DNA of 64,000 nt, from contig CM038467.1 of NCBI GenBank assembly GCA_021464415.1, forward strand, positions 46,003,715-46,067,714, read 5' to 3'. A program made the translations under genes and the position numbers. Of the stretch, positions 33,470 through 44,775 are shown piece by piece. Below the pieces are notes generated by a model. That model saw only the letters and a program-made list of their open reading frames with translations. It did no database searches and was not told the DNA's origin. The stretch is from Lonicera japonica. Taxonomy: Eukaryota > Streptophyta > Magnoliopsida > Dipsacales > Caprifoliaceae. How positions within the stretch are numbered: the first letter of the stretch is position 1; every line of letters starts with the position of its first letter.

Positions 33470-33975
33470 AATGCAAATCGCAAACATATTTTTGCACTAA
33501 ATCCGCAAGTACCAAATGATACATATTTTAGTGCAAATATGTTTTTACACTAAATTCTCAAGCAACTCATGGCATATTTTTAGTGCAAATCTTTGTTTGA
33601 ACTAATTCCGCAATCAACTAATGATACTTAGTTTAGTGCAAATCCATTTTTGCACAAAATCCGCAAACCCCAAATGATACATATTTTAGTGAAAATATGA
33701 TTTTTGCATTAAATCCTAAAGCAACTCATGATATATTTTTAGTGCATATCTGTTTTGGCACTAAATCCGCAATCAACTAATTATACAAATTTTAGTGCAA
33801 ATCCATTTTTGAACTAAGTCCCCAACCAAAAAATGATACGTACATATTTTAGTGCAAATTTGTTTTTGCACTAAATCCTTAAACAACTCATAATATATCT
33901 TTTGTGCAAACTAAAAGTCTTTTTGCACTGAATTCGTAAACAACTAATGTTATAAATTTTAGAGAAAATATCTTC
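33470..33975. repeat. Tandem array of hairpin monomers with three-monomer periodicity
   Basis: Roughly nine diverged monomers of about 55-60 bp. Each contains TTTAGTGCAAA, a 5-10 bp spacer, then TTTGCACTAAA, which is the reverse complement, so each monomer can fold. Linkers alternate in order: a type ending in CCAAATGATACATA, a type with CAACTCATGATATA, and a type with CAACTAATGATAC, then repeat. This gives a higher-order unit of about 170-180 bp. Flanks at 33400-33465 and 34030-34120 share inverted similarity (CACCAC..., AGAGCT). It may be a foldback-type element or a small satellite. Confidence 0.65.
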
Positions 33976-34133
33976 TTGTCCCAAACTAATCAAACATTCG
34001 AGATTCATGCTATATAAAAATAATCGCCGAAACCTCCGCGTCCTTGTTGGAGGTAGGACAATGGTCGCTGAAGCTCTAGAGTGGCCACCCGAGCTCTAAT
34101 GGGCTATGGTGGTGAGACTTAACAACCACCAAT

Positions 34134-36174
34134 TGAGAAACGCATAATATTGTCATGTTTAAGCTCTTTTTCAGAGTCGCTTGACGCGTTTGTTGCTTTA
34201 ATTTTGCCTAATTATCCGCTTATCTTGAGATTAGTGCCTTAGCAAGTTTTGTATCTAACATGGCCCAAGTTGGTGTATATTTTGTAGTATTCCATGTTTT
34301 TGTAGGATTGGAATACAATGGCATTGCATGAAGTGATCAAGAGCTAGCCTAGATAGCTTGTGAAAGTGCTGAGTGAAAAGTTCCAAGCCCATGATTGATC
34401 ATGGCTTACAAAATTTCTGGGAGAACACTTCCATGATCGATCATGGACATAACCATGATCGATCATGGCTTGGCGAGTACACCAACTACCTGCTCTCTTC
34501 AGCCTGTTTTGAGGGATTGTGCTCTCTAGATATTTTTCCTTGTTTATTTTATTATTTTCTTAGACTTTTGTGGCTAGTTTTAGGCCAAGCAAAGGGGTAG
34601 ATAGGGATTATCTAGTTTTACACACTTGCAAGTTCTAGAGAGAAGGGAGAGCTCTTGAGCAATTTTCTTCATTTTCCCTTTATAAGGTGGTGTTTGCTTA
34701 ATGTTTCTAGACAAGTTTTCTAGACAAGTTTTAAAAAAATTGGTGTTTGGTTAAATATTTTGAGTTAGAATTTTTATGTTAAAAAGTGAATTTGGTTTTG
34801 TTTGACTTTCTTTCAACCAATGAAAAAAATGCATAAAAAATTTCAAAAAATAGTCACAATGGATCTTATTTTATAGATCTCGATGAGTAGGTTTCAAATA
34901 TATATTTTTTATTATTTTTTGATTTTTGGATTTAAAGTTATGGCGTTTTTAAAAAAAAAATTATAGAGAGAAAGTACAGTGAAATAAAATTTGAAAAGTG
35001 TAAAAGTAGAGTTGCTTTTAAATTGTGTTTTGAGAAAAAAATTTAAAATCTTGCTCAGAAATAGAAACCAAACAAGCCCTAAGTGTTTAATTTGTAAGAA
35101 TGATTTCTTCTTCTATAATATTTGTTCTTTCATTTATTATGGAGTAGTCTATTACTAAGGTTACGGAGGTGAATCGCGATATAATTTTCGGTGATTAATG
35201 GCTCAATCCATGTTTAAAGTTTGATAAATATTTGTGAATCCTTTCCTTCACCTTATCTTCCATTATTTCAAGCTTTCTAGGTATTTTCATATTAAGTTAA
35301 GACCTTATATGCCTTGTATATTTAGTTCTTGGTTGTTAATGAACATACAACATATTTATATGGTTCTAGAAAGCTTGTAGCCTCTTTCCCCCATTCATGG
35401 AGTTTTTGTCCTCTTTGTAGAAATTATAAATAGTTCATAAAACTCCAAAGATGGATTATAAATTTGTTTAGCGTATCTTTGATTAATTTATTGAAATATC
35501 GAGTGCTTCTTACACTTTATGTGATACTTAGACTCTTTATTTTCTACCAGGAGTGATAAATGATGAGATGACAAATTTATCCCATAAACTTCATTCCGTT
35601 TCATTGTTAGGATTCACTTTCTAATTTTCATTCTTTAAATCATGAGATTACGTACACTTGCTTTATGTTAAATCTTTTAATGATGAGTTTGTCATATCTA
35701 TCTCGGATTAGTTTCATCGGGAATGGGTTACCTTGCTTCACACCCATAGCTAAGAGATAGGAATGACAACCTCGTTTTTGGTGGAATGTCGTTTGTCTTT
35801 TTCTTGATATAGCTTCAACCCGAGAATGAGTTTCCTAGCGTCGCACCCTTTGCTATTGAGAGATACACCAGCATTCCCCATACTCGAGAAACCTTGTGTT
35901 GTAATCTTTGTATGAGCTAGTGATCACTGTCTCTTAAATCGTAACTAACCTCCATCTACCTTAGAGCGTTCTTATCAATTTTCACAATTGTTTTACATTT
36001 ACGTTGTTCTACAACCAATCCAACTTACAAAATCTGAAAAATCATTTGATCAGTAATCCACTCCATCCCTTTTCACTTATCCCTGTGGTTCGACACTAGG
36101 ACTTCCGAGTCTTTATTACAACTTGACAAGCTTGCACTTGGGCTATAACACAATGTGCTATTTTGGAGCCGTCA
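34134..36174 (+). repeat. 5' LTR of element C (2041 bp) with 16-bp palindromes
   Basis: Starts TGAGAAACGCATAATATTGTCATG, homologous to the start of the B LTR, and ends GGAGCCGTCA before TTTTTGGCGCC. It carries the perfect palindrome CCATGATCGATCATGG at 34431-34446 and 34453-34468 and a one-base variant at 34389-34404. The preceding bases CCAAT (34129-34133) are the putative TSD half. The 75-codon frame over the palindromes is not supported as a gene. Confidence 0.82.
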
Positions 36175-36180
36175 AGTTTT

Positions 36181-36198
36181 TGGCGCCGTTGCCGGGGA
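36181..36198 (+). other. Primer-binding site of element C (tRNA-Asp type)
   Basis: TGGCGCCGTTGCCGGGGA, identical to the usual Athila site, six bases after the LTR end. Confidence 0.88.
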
Positions 36199-36342
36199 AT
36201 AAGGCAAAAGGCGGATTCCAAATTTTGTATAAACCTACTCTTTGTAAGTATCTCTCCATTTAATTAATTTATTTTTCTCCCTTTATTCTTGTTTGATTTT
36301 GTAGAGTTCTGAGGAGCTACTCGAACAAGTTTTCCCGAGCCT

Positions 36343-37977
36343 ATGCAAGGGCAATTATTCGTGGACATTCGAATAATCCCTCCTCATTCACCAAGAATGG
36401 AAAACCAAGGAAGAGCTGTGGATCACGAGAGCGATAATGAAGGGGAAGGTGCCAATAATGTTCCTCCAGTTAGGACCATGAGGGACTACCTCCAACCGCC
36501 TCGGGCAACTTCGAACTCATGCATCGTACTTCCCACCGGCTAAGCCGGTGCATTCTCGTTCAAACTGGGTATGCTTCAACATATCCCATCTTTTCATGGT
36601 ATGGAGTCTGAAAACCCATACTTGCATTTAAAAGACTTTGAAGAAGTCTGCTCCACATTTCGTGAAGCGAATATAAACGAGGATGTCATGACACTAAAAC
36701 TCTTTCCTTTCTCCCTTAAAGATAAAGGAAAAATTTGGCTAAATGCTCAAAGACCGCAATCAATTAGGTCTTGGCAAGAGCTTCAAGCTGAGTTTCTAAA
36801 AAAATTCTTTCCCGTTCATAGAACCAATGCTTTAAGAAGGGCGATATCCAATTTTTCGCCAAAAGACAATGAAACATTCTATAAGTGTTGGGAAAGATAT
36901 AAAGAGATTTTAAACGCATGCCCTCATCATGGTCACGAAACGTGGAGCCTTGTTAATTTTTTCTATGAATCTCTCACCCCCAATATGCGTACGTTTGTTG
37001 AGACCATGTGCAATGGTCAATTCTTGAGTAAGAATCCCAATGAGGCTTTGCTATATTTTGATGAATTAGCGGAAGGTGCCCAAAATTGGAACACCTATAC
37101 CGAGGACCCCAAAGCCAAAACTCAAGGTAGGGGTGGGTTGTACCAAGTATCCAACGAGGATGACATGGGTGCGAGATTATTCCAATTGTCTAAGAAAGTG
37201 GAGGCAATGGAAGATAGTAAGCTTCGAGAGGTCAATGTAGTATTCTCGAGCCAGTTATGTGTCATTTGCGAAAATTCGGGACACACTATTGAGGATTGCC
37301 CTACCATTCCCGCTTTCCGGGAGGTCCTCAAAAATCTTGCCCAAGTCAATGATTTGCACCAGTACAACCAAAACTGAAACCAGAACGACCCTAACTCTCA
37401 AAGGTACAATGAGGGATGGAAGAATCACCCTAATTTCAGTTGGGGAGGAAACCAAGGTCAGAACTACAACCAATATCATCAAAACCAAAGGCAACAACAA
37501 CCTCAAAACCCTTTTGTTCCTCCTCAGAATCAAAATCCCAACCAAAACTTGGAAGCTTTGTTGAGATCATTTGTGGACAAAATGGATCGTGATGTGGGTG
37601 AGTTAAAAACACAAATGTCTAAACTCACCACCGCCCTAGCTACCCAAGAGAAGGGAAAATTCCCATGTCAACCTTTAGTTAACCCTAGAGGCCAAGTTCA
37701 ACTCATAGAGGGAGGAGAGTCTAGTACCAAGTTAGAAGTACTCAAATCTATCGCAATCCGAAGGAGTAGGAAGGAGGTAGACAAAACTATTGTTCCTAAA
37801 ACCCCAAAGGTGGCGGACGTAGTTGAGCCTATGAGCGTTGAGAAGGTTGTGAGTGAAGAAAAGAAAAGAGAGGATGAGAGACAAGGAAAGGATGATCTCG
37901 AAAAAATCAAAAATGGGATCAAAGTCCCATTTCCGGAGAGATTGAACCAACCATCCAAATCTAATACCGAGATTTAA
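36343..37977 (+). pseudogene. Gag of element C, with in-frame stops
   Basis: A single frame with stops at 36541 (TAA where B has Gln), 37375 (TGA) and 37975 (TAA), otherwise open into protease. Gag domain HGMESENPYLHLKDFEEVC ... LFPFSLKDKGKIWLNAQ; knuckle CVICENSGHTIEDC; Gln/Asn-rich linker; then the basic/acidic segment (KTPKVADVVEP) that precedes protease. Closest relative in the window is B gag. The start at 36343 (MQGQLFVDIRI) is the first suitable Met after the leader. Confidence 0.85.
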
Positions 37978-38010
37978 TATGTTTTTAGGCAAGTAAAAAT
38001 CAACATTCCA

Positions 38011-38763
38011 TTGCTTGAAGCGGTCAAGCAAATACATTCGTATGCTAAGTTCCTCAAGGACTTGTGTACTACCAAACGAAGGTTGAATGTCAAGAAGAAG
38101 GCCTTTATGGCGGAGCAAGTGAGCTCCATCATGCAAGGCACGAGAGCCCCTAAGTTCAAAGACCCCGGTTGTCCCGCAATTTCTTGTGTCATAGGAGATT
38201 GTAGGGTAAAAAATGCATTGCTAGATTTGGGAGCAAGCGTTAATGTGCTCCCATATTCGGTATATCAACAATTGGAGCTGGGAGAATTGAAACCCACGAG
38301 GGTTACAATCCAATTAGCGGACCGATCCGTTCAAATCCTAAGAGGGATGGTCGAAGATGTACTTCTCCAAATTGACAAGTTTTATTTTTCGGTCGATTTT
38401 ATTATCCTCGACATGCAACCCGTGTCGAATCCCCCTAAGGAGATTCCGGTTATCCTTGGCCGACCATTTCTTGCTACCTCTAATGCTATAATAAATTGCA
38501 AGAATGGAATAATGAAGTTAGCATTTGGAAACATGACTCTGGAGCTAAACATGTTCTCTTTGAGCAATCAAAGAGATGATGATGATGAAGAGGAAAGTGA
38601 ACACGTGAACATGATAGAGTCATGTATACAAGACCATTTTGTTGCAAACTTCGAATCGGAGTCAACGAAAGGTTACCTAACCACTTCCGATGAACCCGAG
38701 GATTGTATGCAAGTGTTTTTGTTGTGTGATGAACAGGTTGAATTCTTGAAGAAAGAGGAAAAC
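38011..38763 (+). pseudogene. Protease region of element C (cut by insertion G)
   Basis: In frame with gag. Retropepsin-like active site LLDLGASVNVLPYSVYQQL, intact unlike B, then DRSVQILRGMVEDVLLQIDKFYF and [20 protein letters not shown]. The frame appears to stop at 38764 only because G begins with TGA; beyond G the sequence resumes at 40431 in agreement with B. Confidence 0.85.
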
Positions 38764-40425
38764 TGATAAACGCTTAATATTGTCATTCATTTGCTCATTT
38801 TCGGAGTTGTTTGACGCGTTTATTTCTCTAATGAATTCTATAATGCCTTAGGTACCCAAGTTAAGTAAAATCAATCTCATTCAAAGTTCTCAATGCAATT
38901 CCTAAGTGTTGAATATTTTACCCAATTCTAAGCAAAAGGGTGTGGAGCAAAAGCAACCCATTCCCATATAAATGCCATATAAAGAAAGGATGTAAGCAAA
39001 TATCAACACAAGTGTATCTCTCATTTTTATCTTGTGACAAAGGGTGTGAAGCAAGTGCAACCCATTCCCACATAATATCAACCAAGATTCAAACTTAAAA
39101 TACACAAAAAGAAAAGGCATAAATTTAAACTAGGCATTTAAGAACTCATTGTTAGTTTCCCCTAGGCAAATGACTTGATTATGAAAATGGCCAACTACAA
39201 AGAGTTTAGCTCGATAAATCATAACATTTCATTTGTCTAAGATTGGGAGGTCTAGGTGGAGGTCAAACCGTCCTATATAGACTTATTTGATAAATACAAA
39301 TTGAATCCTTAAAATGATTACTGAAGTTGTTTATGACATAAATTTAAAAGATCCTCTTTGGCAATACTTTAACTAAGAAAATGATGAGTCTAAAAATCAC
39401 ATAAAGTGTAGAAAGCACTCAACATATCATTAAAGTATTTAAAGATTAAAATCTCAAATTTATGGTGTTTCCATGAATATCAAAGACTAATCATGCTTGG
39501 CAATGAAAAGTATCTCATTCAAAGAAAGAATGGACATAGGCTAGTAAGAAATACACAAGTGTATCATTTCCTCATTAATGTTTGAGATCTATGTATACAA
39601 GGCATACAAAGTCAAATCATCATATGAAAATTATCTTACTAGCTTATGAATGGTTGAAAAAATGGAGAAGATGAAGGATTCAAAAAGTATTTAACAATAC
39701 TAACAATGGAATGAGAATTGAACTTACATAATTAATGCATTGCAAACTTCATCTTTTAGCCTTAGCAAAGAAATTTACTCCATAATAAATGTAGAGACAA
39801 GAATTATCAAAGTGAACTCCATTTCTCTCTCTAGAAAAATAACTATTACAAACTCTCTATAAATTGAGAAATGAGAAGAAATAAAAGTGTACTCTCCAAC
39901 ACAACAATGAAGACTATAAATAGGAGAGTTGTGTTGGATGCTAAAATAATAAACAATGCTTTTTATTTTTATTTTTATTGTTTATTTTTGGAGGAGAATT
40001 CCACTATCTTGGATGCTCTTTTCTCATATGGAGAATTCCACTTTCTTTCTTTTATCACATGGACATGTAGACTTTCTTTCTTGGATGCTCTTTAATCACA
40101 TGGACATGGAGACTTCCTTTCTTGGATGCTCTTTAATCACATGAAGACTTCCACTATCTTGAATTCTTTTTGTCCATGGAAAATTCCACTATCTTGAATT
40201 CTTTTTGTCCATTGAAAATTCCAATATTGTATTAAATATAATATTTCTTGAAATCTAAAGACACCAAAATAAACAAAAAAATATGCCTTTCCAAGCATTG
40301 TTAAATAGAAAAGTGCTACGAGACTAATCGCAAAATAAGTTGGCAAACCGAGTAGTGTTAGAGAAATAAACGCGTCAAACAACTCCGAAAATGAGAAAAT
40401 GAATGACAATATTAAGCGTTTATCA
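38764..40425. mobile_element. LTR-derived insertion G with two inverted U3 ends (1662 bp, TSD AAAAC)
   Basis: It starts TGATAAACGC and ends GCGTTTATCA. The first 68 bp (38764-38831) are the reverse complement of the last 68 bp (40358-40425) with one mismatch. The body from about 38862 matches the B LTR from about 26042 to 27627, so the right end is the U3 terminus. On the left the U5 end is replaced by an inverted copy of U3, joined through a 19-bp piece (38832-38850, reverse of 26011-26029) and a short piece like 25814-25827. Perfect TSD AAAAC at 38759-38763 and 40426-40430 in the middle of C pol. No internal genes; the 74- and 72-codon frames are LTR sequence also found in B. Confidence 0.88.
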
Positions 40426-40430
40426 AAAAC

Positions 40431-40779
40431 ACATTATCATCGACTAAAAAGCTTAAAGGACAAATGGGTCTCAAGCCATAGCCTAGCAACTTGAAGTATG
40501 CCTTCTTGGGACCTTCGGACACTTATCCCGTCATCATCTCATCCAATCTCTTGGATGACTAAGAGGTAAGGTTAGTTCAATTGCTTGGTAAATAAAAAAA
40601 AAGCTTTTGGTTGGACTCTTGCCGACCTCCAAGGAATAAGCCCATTGATTTGTACACAGAAAATTCACTTGGAGGATGGGGCGAAAACATCAAGGCAATT
40701 TCAATGCCGGTTGAATCCTAATATGCAAGAAGTGGTTAGGAACAAGGTGTTGAAATTGTTAGATGCAAAGATCATCTAT
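40431..40779 (+). pseudogene. RT N-terminal part of element C (between G and D)
   Basis: Continues C pol after G. Reads homologous to B ([55 protein letters not shown]), with stops near 40480 and 40555 and a shift in an A-run near 40590. It ends at D; the RT core continues at 59690. Confidence 0.82.
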
Positions 40780-40784
40780 CCAAT

Positions 40785-42163
40785 TGTGAGAATCCGGACC
40801 CGCGACCCTTGGTAACAGAAAGAAGAGTCCTCCGTTCTCGGTTTTGAAAAACGTGTTTTGTAGAGTCGCCAGTTTGTTTTACAAGAAAACAAACAAAAGA
40901 TCGTACGAAGGACAATTCGAAATGAATCATCTTTCATACGTTTAAAACCAGAGATTTATTTTGAAAATTTACTTTGCTAGGGTTCGGGAACTACGTTACG
41001 AATTGGGAAGGTGTTAGGCACCCAATTCGCCCTTTCGGTCTCTTAATGGATCATATATTTAATTCCTATTTTAGATACCTTGCAAGTAGTTTTGAATAGT
41101 TTTCAGAATAGTCCTTTCCGGATAAATTCAGTTTAAAACAATTATTTTGAAATCAGACTCGAGCTTTGCGAGCGCCTACGTATTCATTCGTAGAATGAAA
41201 TCAGAGTCTCGTAGTTCCATTCGTTTGGAAACTGTTTTTGTGTTTTTGTTTTGTTTTGAAAACGTGTCAAAGCGGATTTTAGTTTTCTTGTGAAAGTTGA
41301 AATGGACTAGTTTTGAAAGCAATGAACTTCTTTGCAAGTTATCTAATTTTTTAAAAAGTGAAATTAAATGCAGTATTGAAATTAAGGAGGGTTGTAGAAA
41401 ATATACCTGATGCGCTTGAAGAAGAAATAAGAACCTTGCCTTGATTGCCCCTTTCTCTCTCTAGAACTTTCTCTCTCTAGATTTTCTCTCTCTAAAACTT
41501 TCTCTCTCTAGAAGTTCTCTCTCTCAGAATTTCTCTAAAAAATGACTCTCTGATAATTTTGACAGAGTTCCTACTTGCTAAAAACACTATTGAGTGTTGA
41601 TGTCCTAAAATGAGACCCCAAGGGTCCTATTTATAGGGAAAAAACCGCCAAAAACGCTCCAAAAGAGGCCAACCGCAGGGGGTAGCCGCATGGCGTGCGG
41701 CTAGGGCGTGCGACAGGGGGTAGCCGCATGGCGTGCGGCTGGGTCGTGCGGTTGGGGCGTGCGGCTGGGGGCTGCGACAGGGGCGTGCGACAGGGGCGTG
41801 CGACAGGGGCGTGCGACAGGCTGCTGCGACAGGGGCGTGCGACAGGGGGCCAACCGTACGGCTGGCAGGTAGCCGTACGGTTGGGGGCGTGCGGCTGGCC
41901 AAACAAAAATGTACAAAAACACTCCGGAAAAAACCTAAATTTCTAACGGGGCGCTGCCCCGCACCCCGCGACCTGACCGGGCAGGTCGATCCCCGTCCTA
42001 TTAAGCGAAGAGGCAACAAAGGTTATATTAAACTCCCAACGCGCACGAAATTGGAGTCTTTTCTAACAGTCTTCTATGTGCATGATGACTCAATACTTAA
42101 CGTGAGATGCGGATTTTAAGAGAAGCAGTGTTCGCACGAGAGTCGTGGATTGGGGTGTTCACA
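40785..42163 (-). repeat. 3' LTR of element D (1379 bp)
   Basis: TGTGAGAATCCGGACCC to GGGGTGTTCACA on the plus strand. Equal in length and apparently identical to 58311-59689. Open frames on several strands at 41627-42119 result from 13-bp and 19-bp GC-rich tandem repeats and are not called as genes. Confidence 0.93.
41628..41880 (-). promoter_or_regulatory. U3 promoter of element D (3' LTR copy): TATA box, 13-bp repeats, CCGTACGG pair
   Basis: TATAAATA on the minus strand at 41628-41635. Upstream in LTR sense lie GCCGCA/GTGCGG motifs, then a run of GGGGCGTGCGACA 13-bp repeats (about 41766-41846), then two CCGTACGG palindromes at 41854-41861 and 41873-41880, 19 bp apart. The 5' LTR copy is at 59154-59406. 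The motif vocabulary recurs in the two internal PMD promoters. Confidence 0.72.
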
Positions 42164-42587
42164 CACCCTCTCGTCCCGGGATTCTTGTCCACAAGAATTC
42201 AGGGACGATAAGAAGACAACGATTCATGACTCTCGGGTGAATCTCAATGCGGTGAGAATTGAATCAGAGTATACCCTTTTCTGGCGTATGGATCTCGTTG
42301 CGTTCCAGGCGATGCAATCCACGACCGCCCCTTTCCTTCAGGTGACATGATGCAACAATCTTTTCTTCCGTCTACCCTCAGCGGTACTCTTATCCTCAGT
42401 GGTATACCACCCTCAGTGTACAGGACTTCTCGCGAGGAGTCTTTGGCAATACATTGAGTTTAAGCGATCGTAACGGAAAAGTGTTTCAAAAGGTTTTTCA
42501 ATTTTTAGAAAAAGAATGCCTTGGGTCTCTCCCTTCATGGAGATCTGGAGCTTTTAAAGAAGAAATCAATATCTTTGAGAAATTTAA

Positions 42588-43560
42588 AGACTCCCCATCG
42601 CGGGGAGTGTGAGGAAAAAGTTATTCCCTTCGTGGGGAACGTACGGCAAAGGTTATTTCCCTTCGTGGGGAAAGGGGATCGGAAGAAATTCCCATCGTGG
42701 GGAATGCGAAGAATTCCTAACTCTGAGGAATTCGGAAAATTCCCTTCTTGGGGAACAGCGGTAAAGGTTATTTCCCTTCGTGGGGAAAGGGGATCGGAAA
42801 AAATTCCCATCGTGGGGAACGCGAAGAATTCCTAACTCTGAGGAATTCGGAAAAATTCCCTTCGTGGGGAACACGTGGAGTCGTTATTTCCCTTCGTGGG
42901 GAAAGGGGTTTCGGAAAAAATTCCCATCGTGGGGAACGCGAAGAATTCCTAACTCTGAGGAATTCGGAAAAATTCCCTTCGTGGGGAACACGTGGAGTCG
43001 TTATTTCCCTTCGTGGGGAAAGGGGTTTCGGAAAAAATTCCCATCGTGGGGAACGCGAAGAATTCCTAACTCTGAGGAATTCGGAAAAATTCCCTTCGTG
43101 GGGAACACGTGGAGTCGTTATTTCCCTTCGTGGGGAAAGGGGTTTCGGAAAAAATTCCCATCGTGGGGAACGCGAAGAATTCCTAACTCTGAGGAATTCG
43201 GAAAAATTCCCTTCGTGGGGAACACGTGGAGTCGTTATTTCCCTTCGTGGGGAAAGGGGTTTCGGAAAAAATTCCCATCGTGGGGAACGCGAAGAATTCC
43301 TAACTCTGAGGAATTCGGAAAAATTCCCTTCGTGGGGAACACGTGGAGTCGTTATTTCCCTTCGTGGGGAAAGGGGTTTCGGAAAAAATTCCCATCGTGG
43401 GGAACGCGAAGAATTCCTAACTCTGAGGAATTCGGAAAAATTCCCTTCGTGGGGAACACGTGGAGTCGTTATTTCCCTTCGTGGGGAAAGGGGTTTCGGA
43501 AAAATTCCCATCGTGGGGAATGCGAAGAATTCCTAACTCTGAGGAATTCGGAAAATATTC
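42588..43560 (-). repeat. 117-bp minisatellite in the 3' UTR of element D
   Basis: About six near-identical 117-bp units between about 42788 and 43500, with degenerate partial units on the left. 117 is divisible by three, so frames stay open through the array on both strands, giving spurious 240-260-codon frames with a 39-residue repeat. Each unit contains TTCCCTTCGTGGGGAA, TTCCCATCGTGGGGAA and GAATTCCTAACTCTGAGGAATTC-like inverted repeats. Variable tandem repeats in the 3' UTR are known in Tat-lineage elements and can seed satellites. Confidence 0.9.
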
Positions 43561-43973
43561 CCTAACACTGTCTCATTGCCATGGTTCCACTATTCAGACA
43601 CCGCTTTGATTTTGGAAAATGATACGTTAGAGAAAATGCTTGCAAGTAGAAGTGCTTTTTCTTTTCTACCCTTTCTACCCTCAGTCTCGATTTTTGACGT
43701 TTATTGGAAGTCAGTTCTTTGAATCAACTTTTCCCAGAATCCTTTGGACCGTTGTGCACGGATTTTTGGGATTTGACATCTCTTTACCCTCAGTTTTTCT
43801 CTCTTTGGTCATGGGGATAGAATTTCGCTTGGAATTCTCAGTCGTCTTCAAGCTACCCTCTGATTTTTCACGGGGAAGATGCTGGTCCTGTATCGTTTTC
43901 TGTTTTTCGATACCCTTATTGCTCCCTCTTTTGATTATCCGGCCTTTCTATTTTTGGCTTTCGGACTTTACTG

Positions 43974-44038
<65 letters not shown>

Positions 44039-44418
44039 GCTTTTTCCAAAACAGGAGCCTTACTCACCTAAGATGTAGCCCTCCGCCTTTTTGGCACAGC
44101 TGTCACTCTTAGTGTGGCTCTCCCTGTCGATTTTCCTCTTTTTTGATTTCTTCTCACTTTTTCTCTCTTGGACCAACGGGATTTTACCCTTTTCTACTCT
44201 TTCAATTTTTTCTGGTACCCGATTCCTCTTTTACACCTTCCCTGTTTATTAATCAGATTCGAGCCTTCTGGATGATGGATCCATCCTATTGAATTTCGGT
44301 TCCTCCACATACTTTAAAGTGTCAAACTTCGGGCGTTGATCAGTCATCTCGTGCGTGTGTGTGAGTCTTGGTCCTCTTATACTCCGAGAAAAGTTGATTC
44401 ATGACCTCATTCCCCACA

Positions 44419-44460
<42 letters not shown>

Positions 44461-44469
44461 CAAACTAGT
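43561..44469 (-). other. T-rich 3' region of element D with two long A-tracts (sense strand)
   Basis: Non-coding. Plus-strand T-runs of about 60 (43978-44037) and 39 (44422-44460) nucleotides are A-runs on the element's sense strand. Repeated CTACCCTCAGT/TTACCCTCAG phrases occur at 42373-42420, 43670-43690, 43783 and 43850. The open frame at 43640-44071 depends on the T-run and is not called. Confidence 0.55.
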
Positions 44470-44668
44470 CAAAAATGAGGGTAGCCGCATGGGGTAGCCG
44501 CAGGGCGTGCGGTTGGCGGCGTGCGGTTGGGGGTAGCCGCACGGGGTAGCCGCATGGGGTAGCCGCAGGGTTTGACCCCCCAGCCGTACGGCTGGCAGCC
44601 AACCGTACGGTTGGGAGCTAGCCGTACGGCTGGCTAGCCTGCGGCTGGCTCCAGATCGCCTATAAATA
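44470..44668 (+). promoter_or_regulatory. Promoter of antisense PMD gene 1: U3-like palindromes and TATA box
   Basis: GGGGTAGCCGCA repeats (44478-44575), then CCGTACGG at 44584-44591, 44603-44610 and 44622-44629 (19-bp spacing), then TATAAATA at 44661-44668. The ATG is 108 bp downstream of the TATA box. It is built from the same units as the D LTR promoter but in the opposite orientation to the element. Function is inferred. Confidence 0.7.
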
Positions 44669-44775
44669 GTGGCCTGCTGGTTCATTCTCAGCACTTCTTC
44701 TTGCAATCTCTCTCTAGTCTATAAATTTCTGACATTTCAAGAAGCATTTAGCGAGTGTTCTGAAGAGTGTGAGTG

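Noticed and set aside
41627..42119. Overlapping open frames rich in Arg/Pro/Ala in the D LTR (repeated at 59153-59645)
   Set aside because: Products of GC-rich 13-bp and 19-bp repeats in U3; open on both strands, with no domain and no independent signals.
42748..43565. Open frames of about 250-260 codons on both strands with 39-residue repeats
   Set aside because: They result from the 117-bp tandem repeat (divisible by three) staying open in several frames at once; composition and position match a 3' UTR minisatellite.
43640..44112. Frames with long Phe runs near 43640-44112 and at 50127-50339
   Set aside because: They depend on translation of 60-67-nt T-tracts and have no other coding character.
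44407..44706. Minus-strand 99-codon frame over the PMD1 promoter
   Set aside because: Poly-Lys from the T-run plus GC-rich repeats; shadow of a regulatory region.
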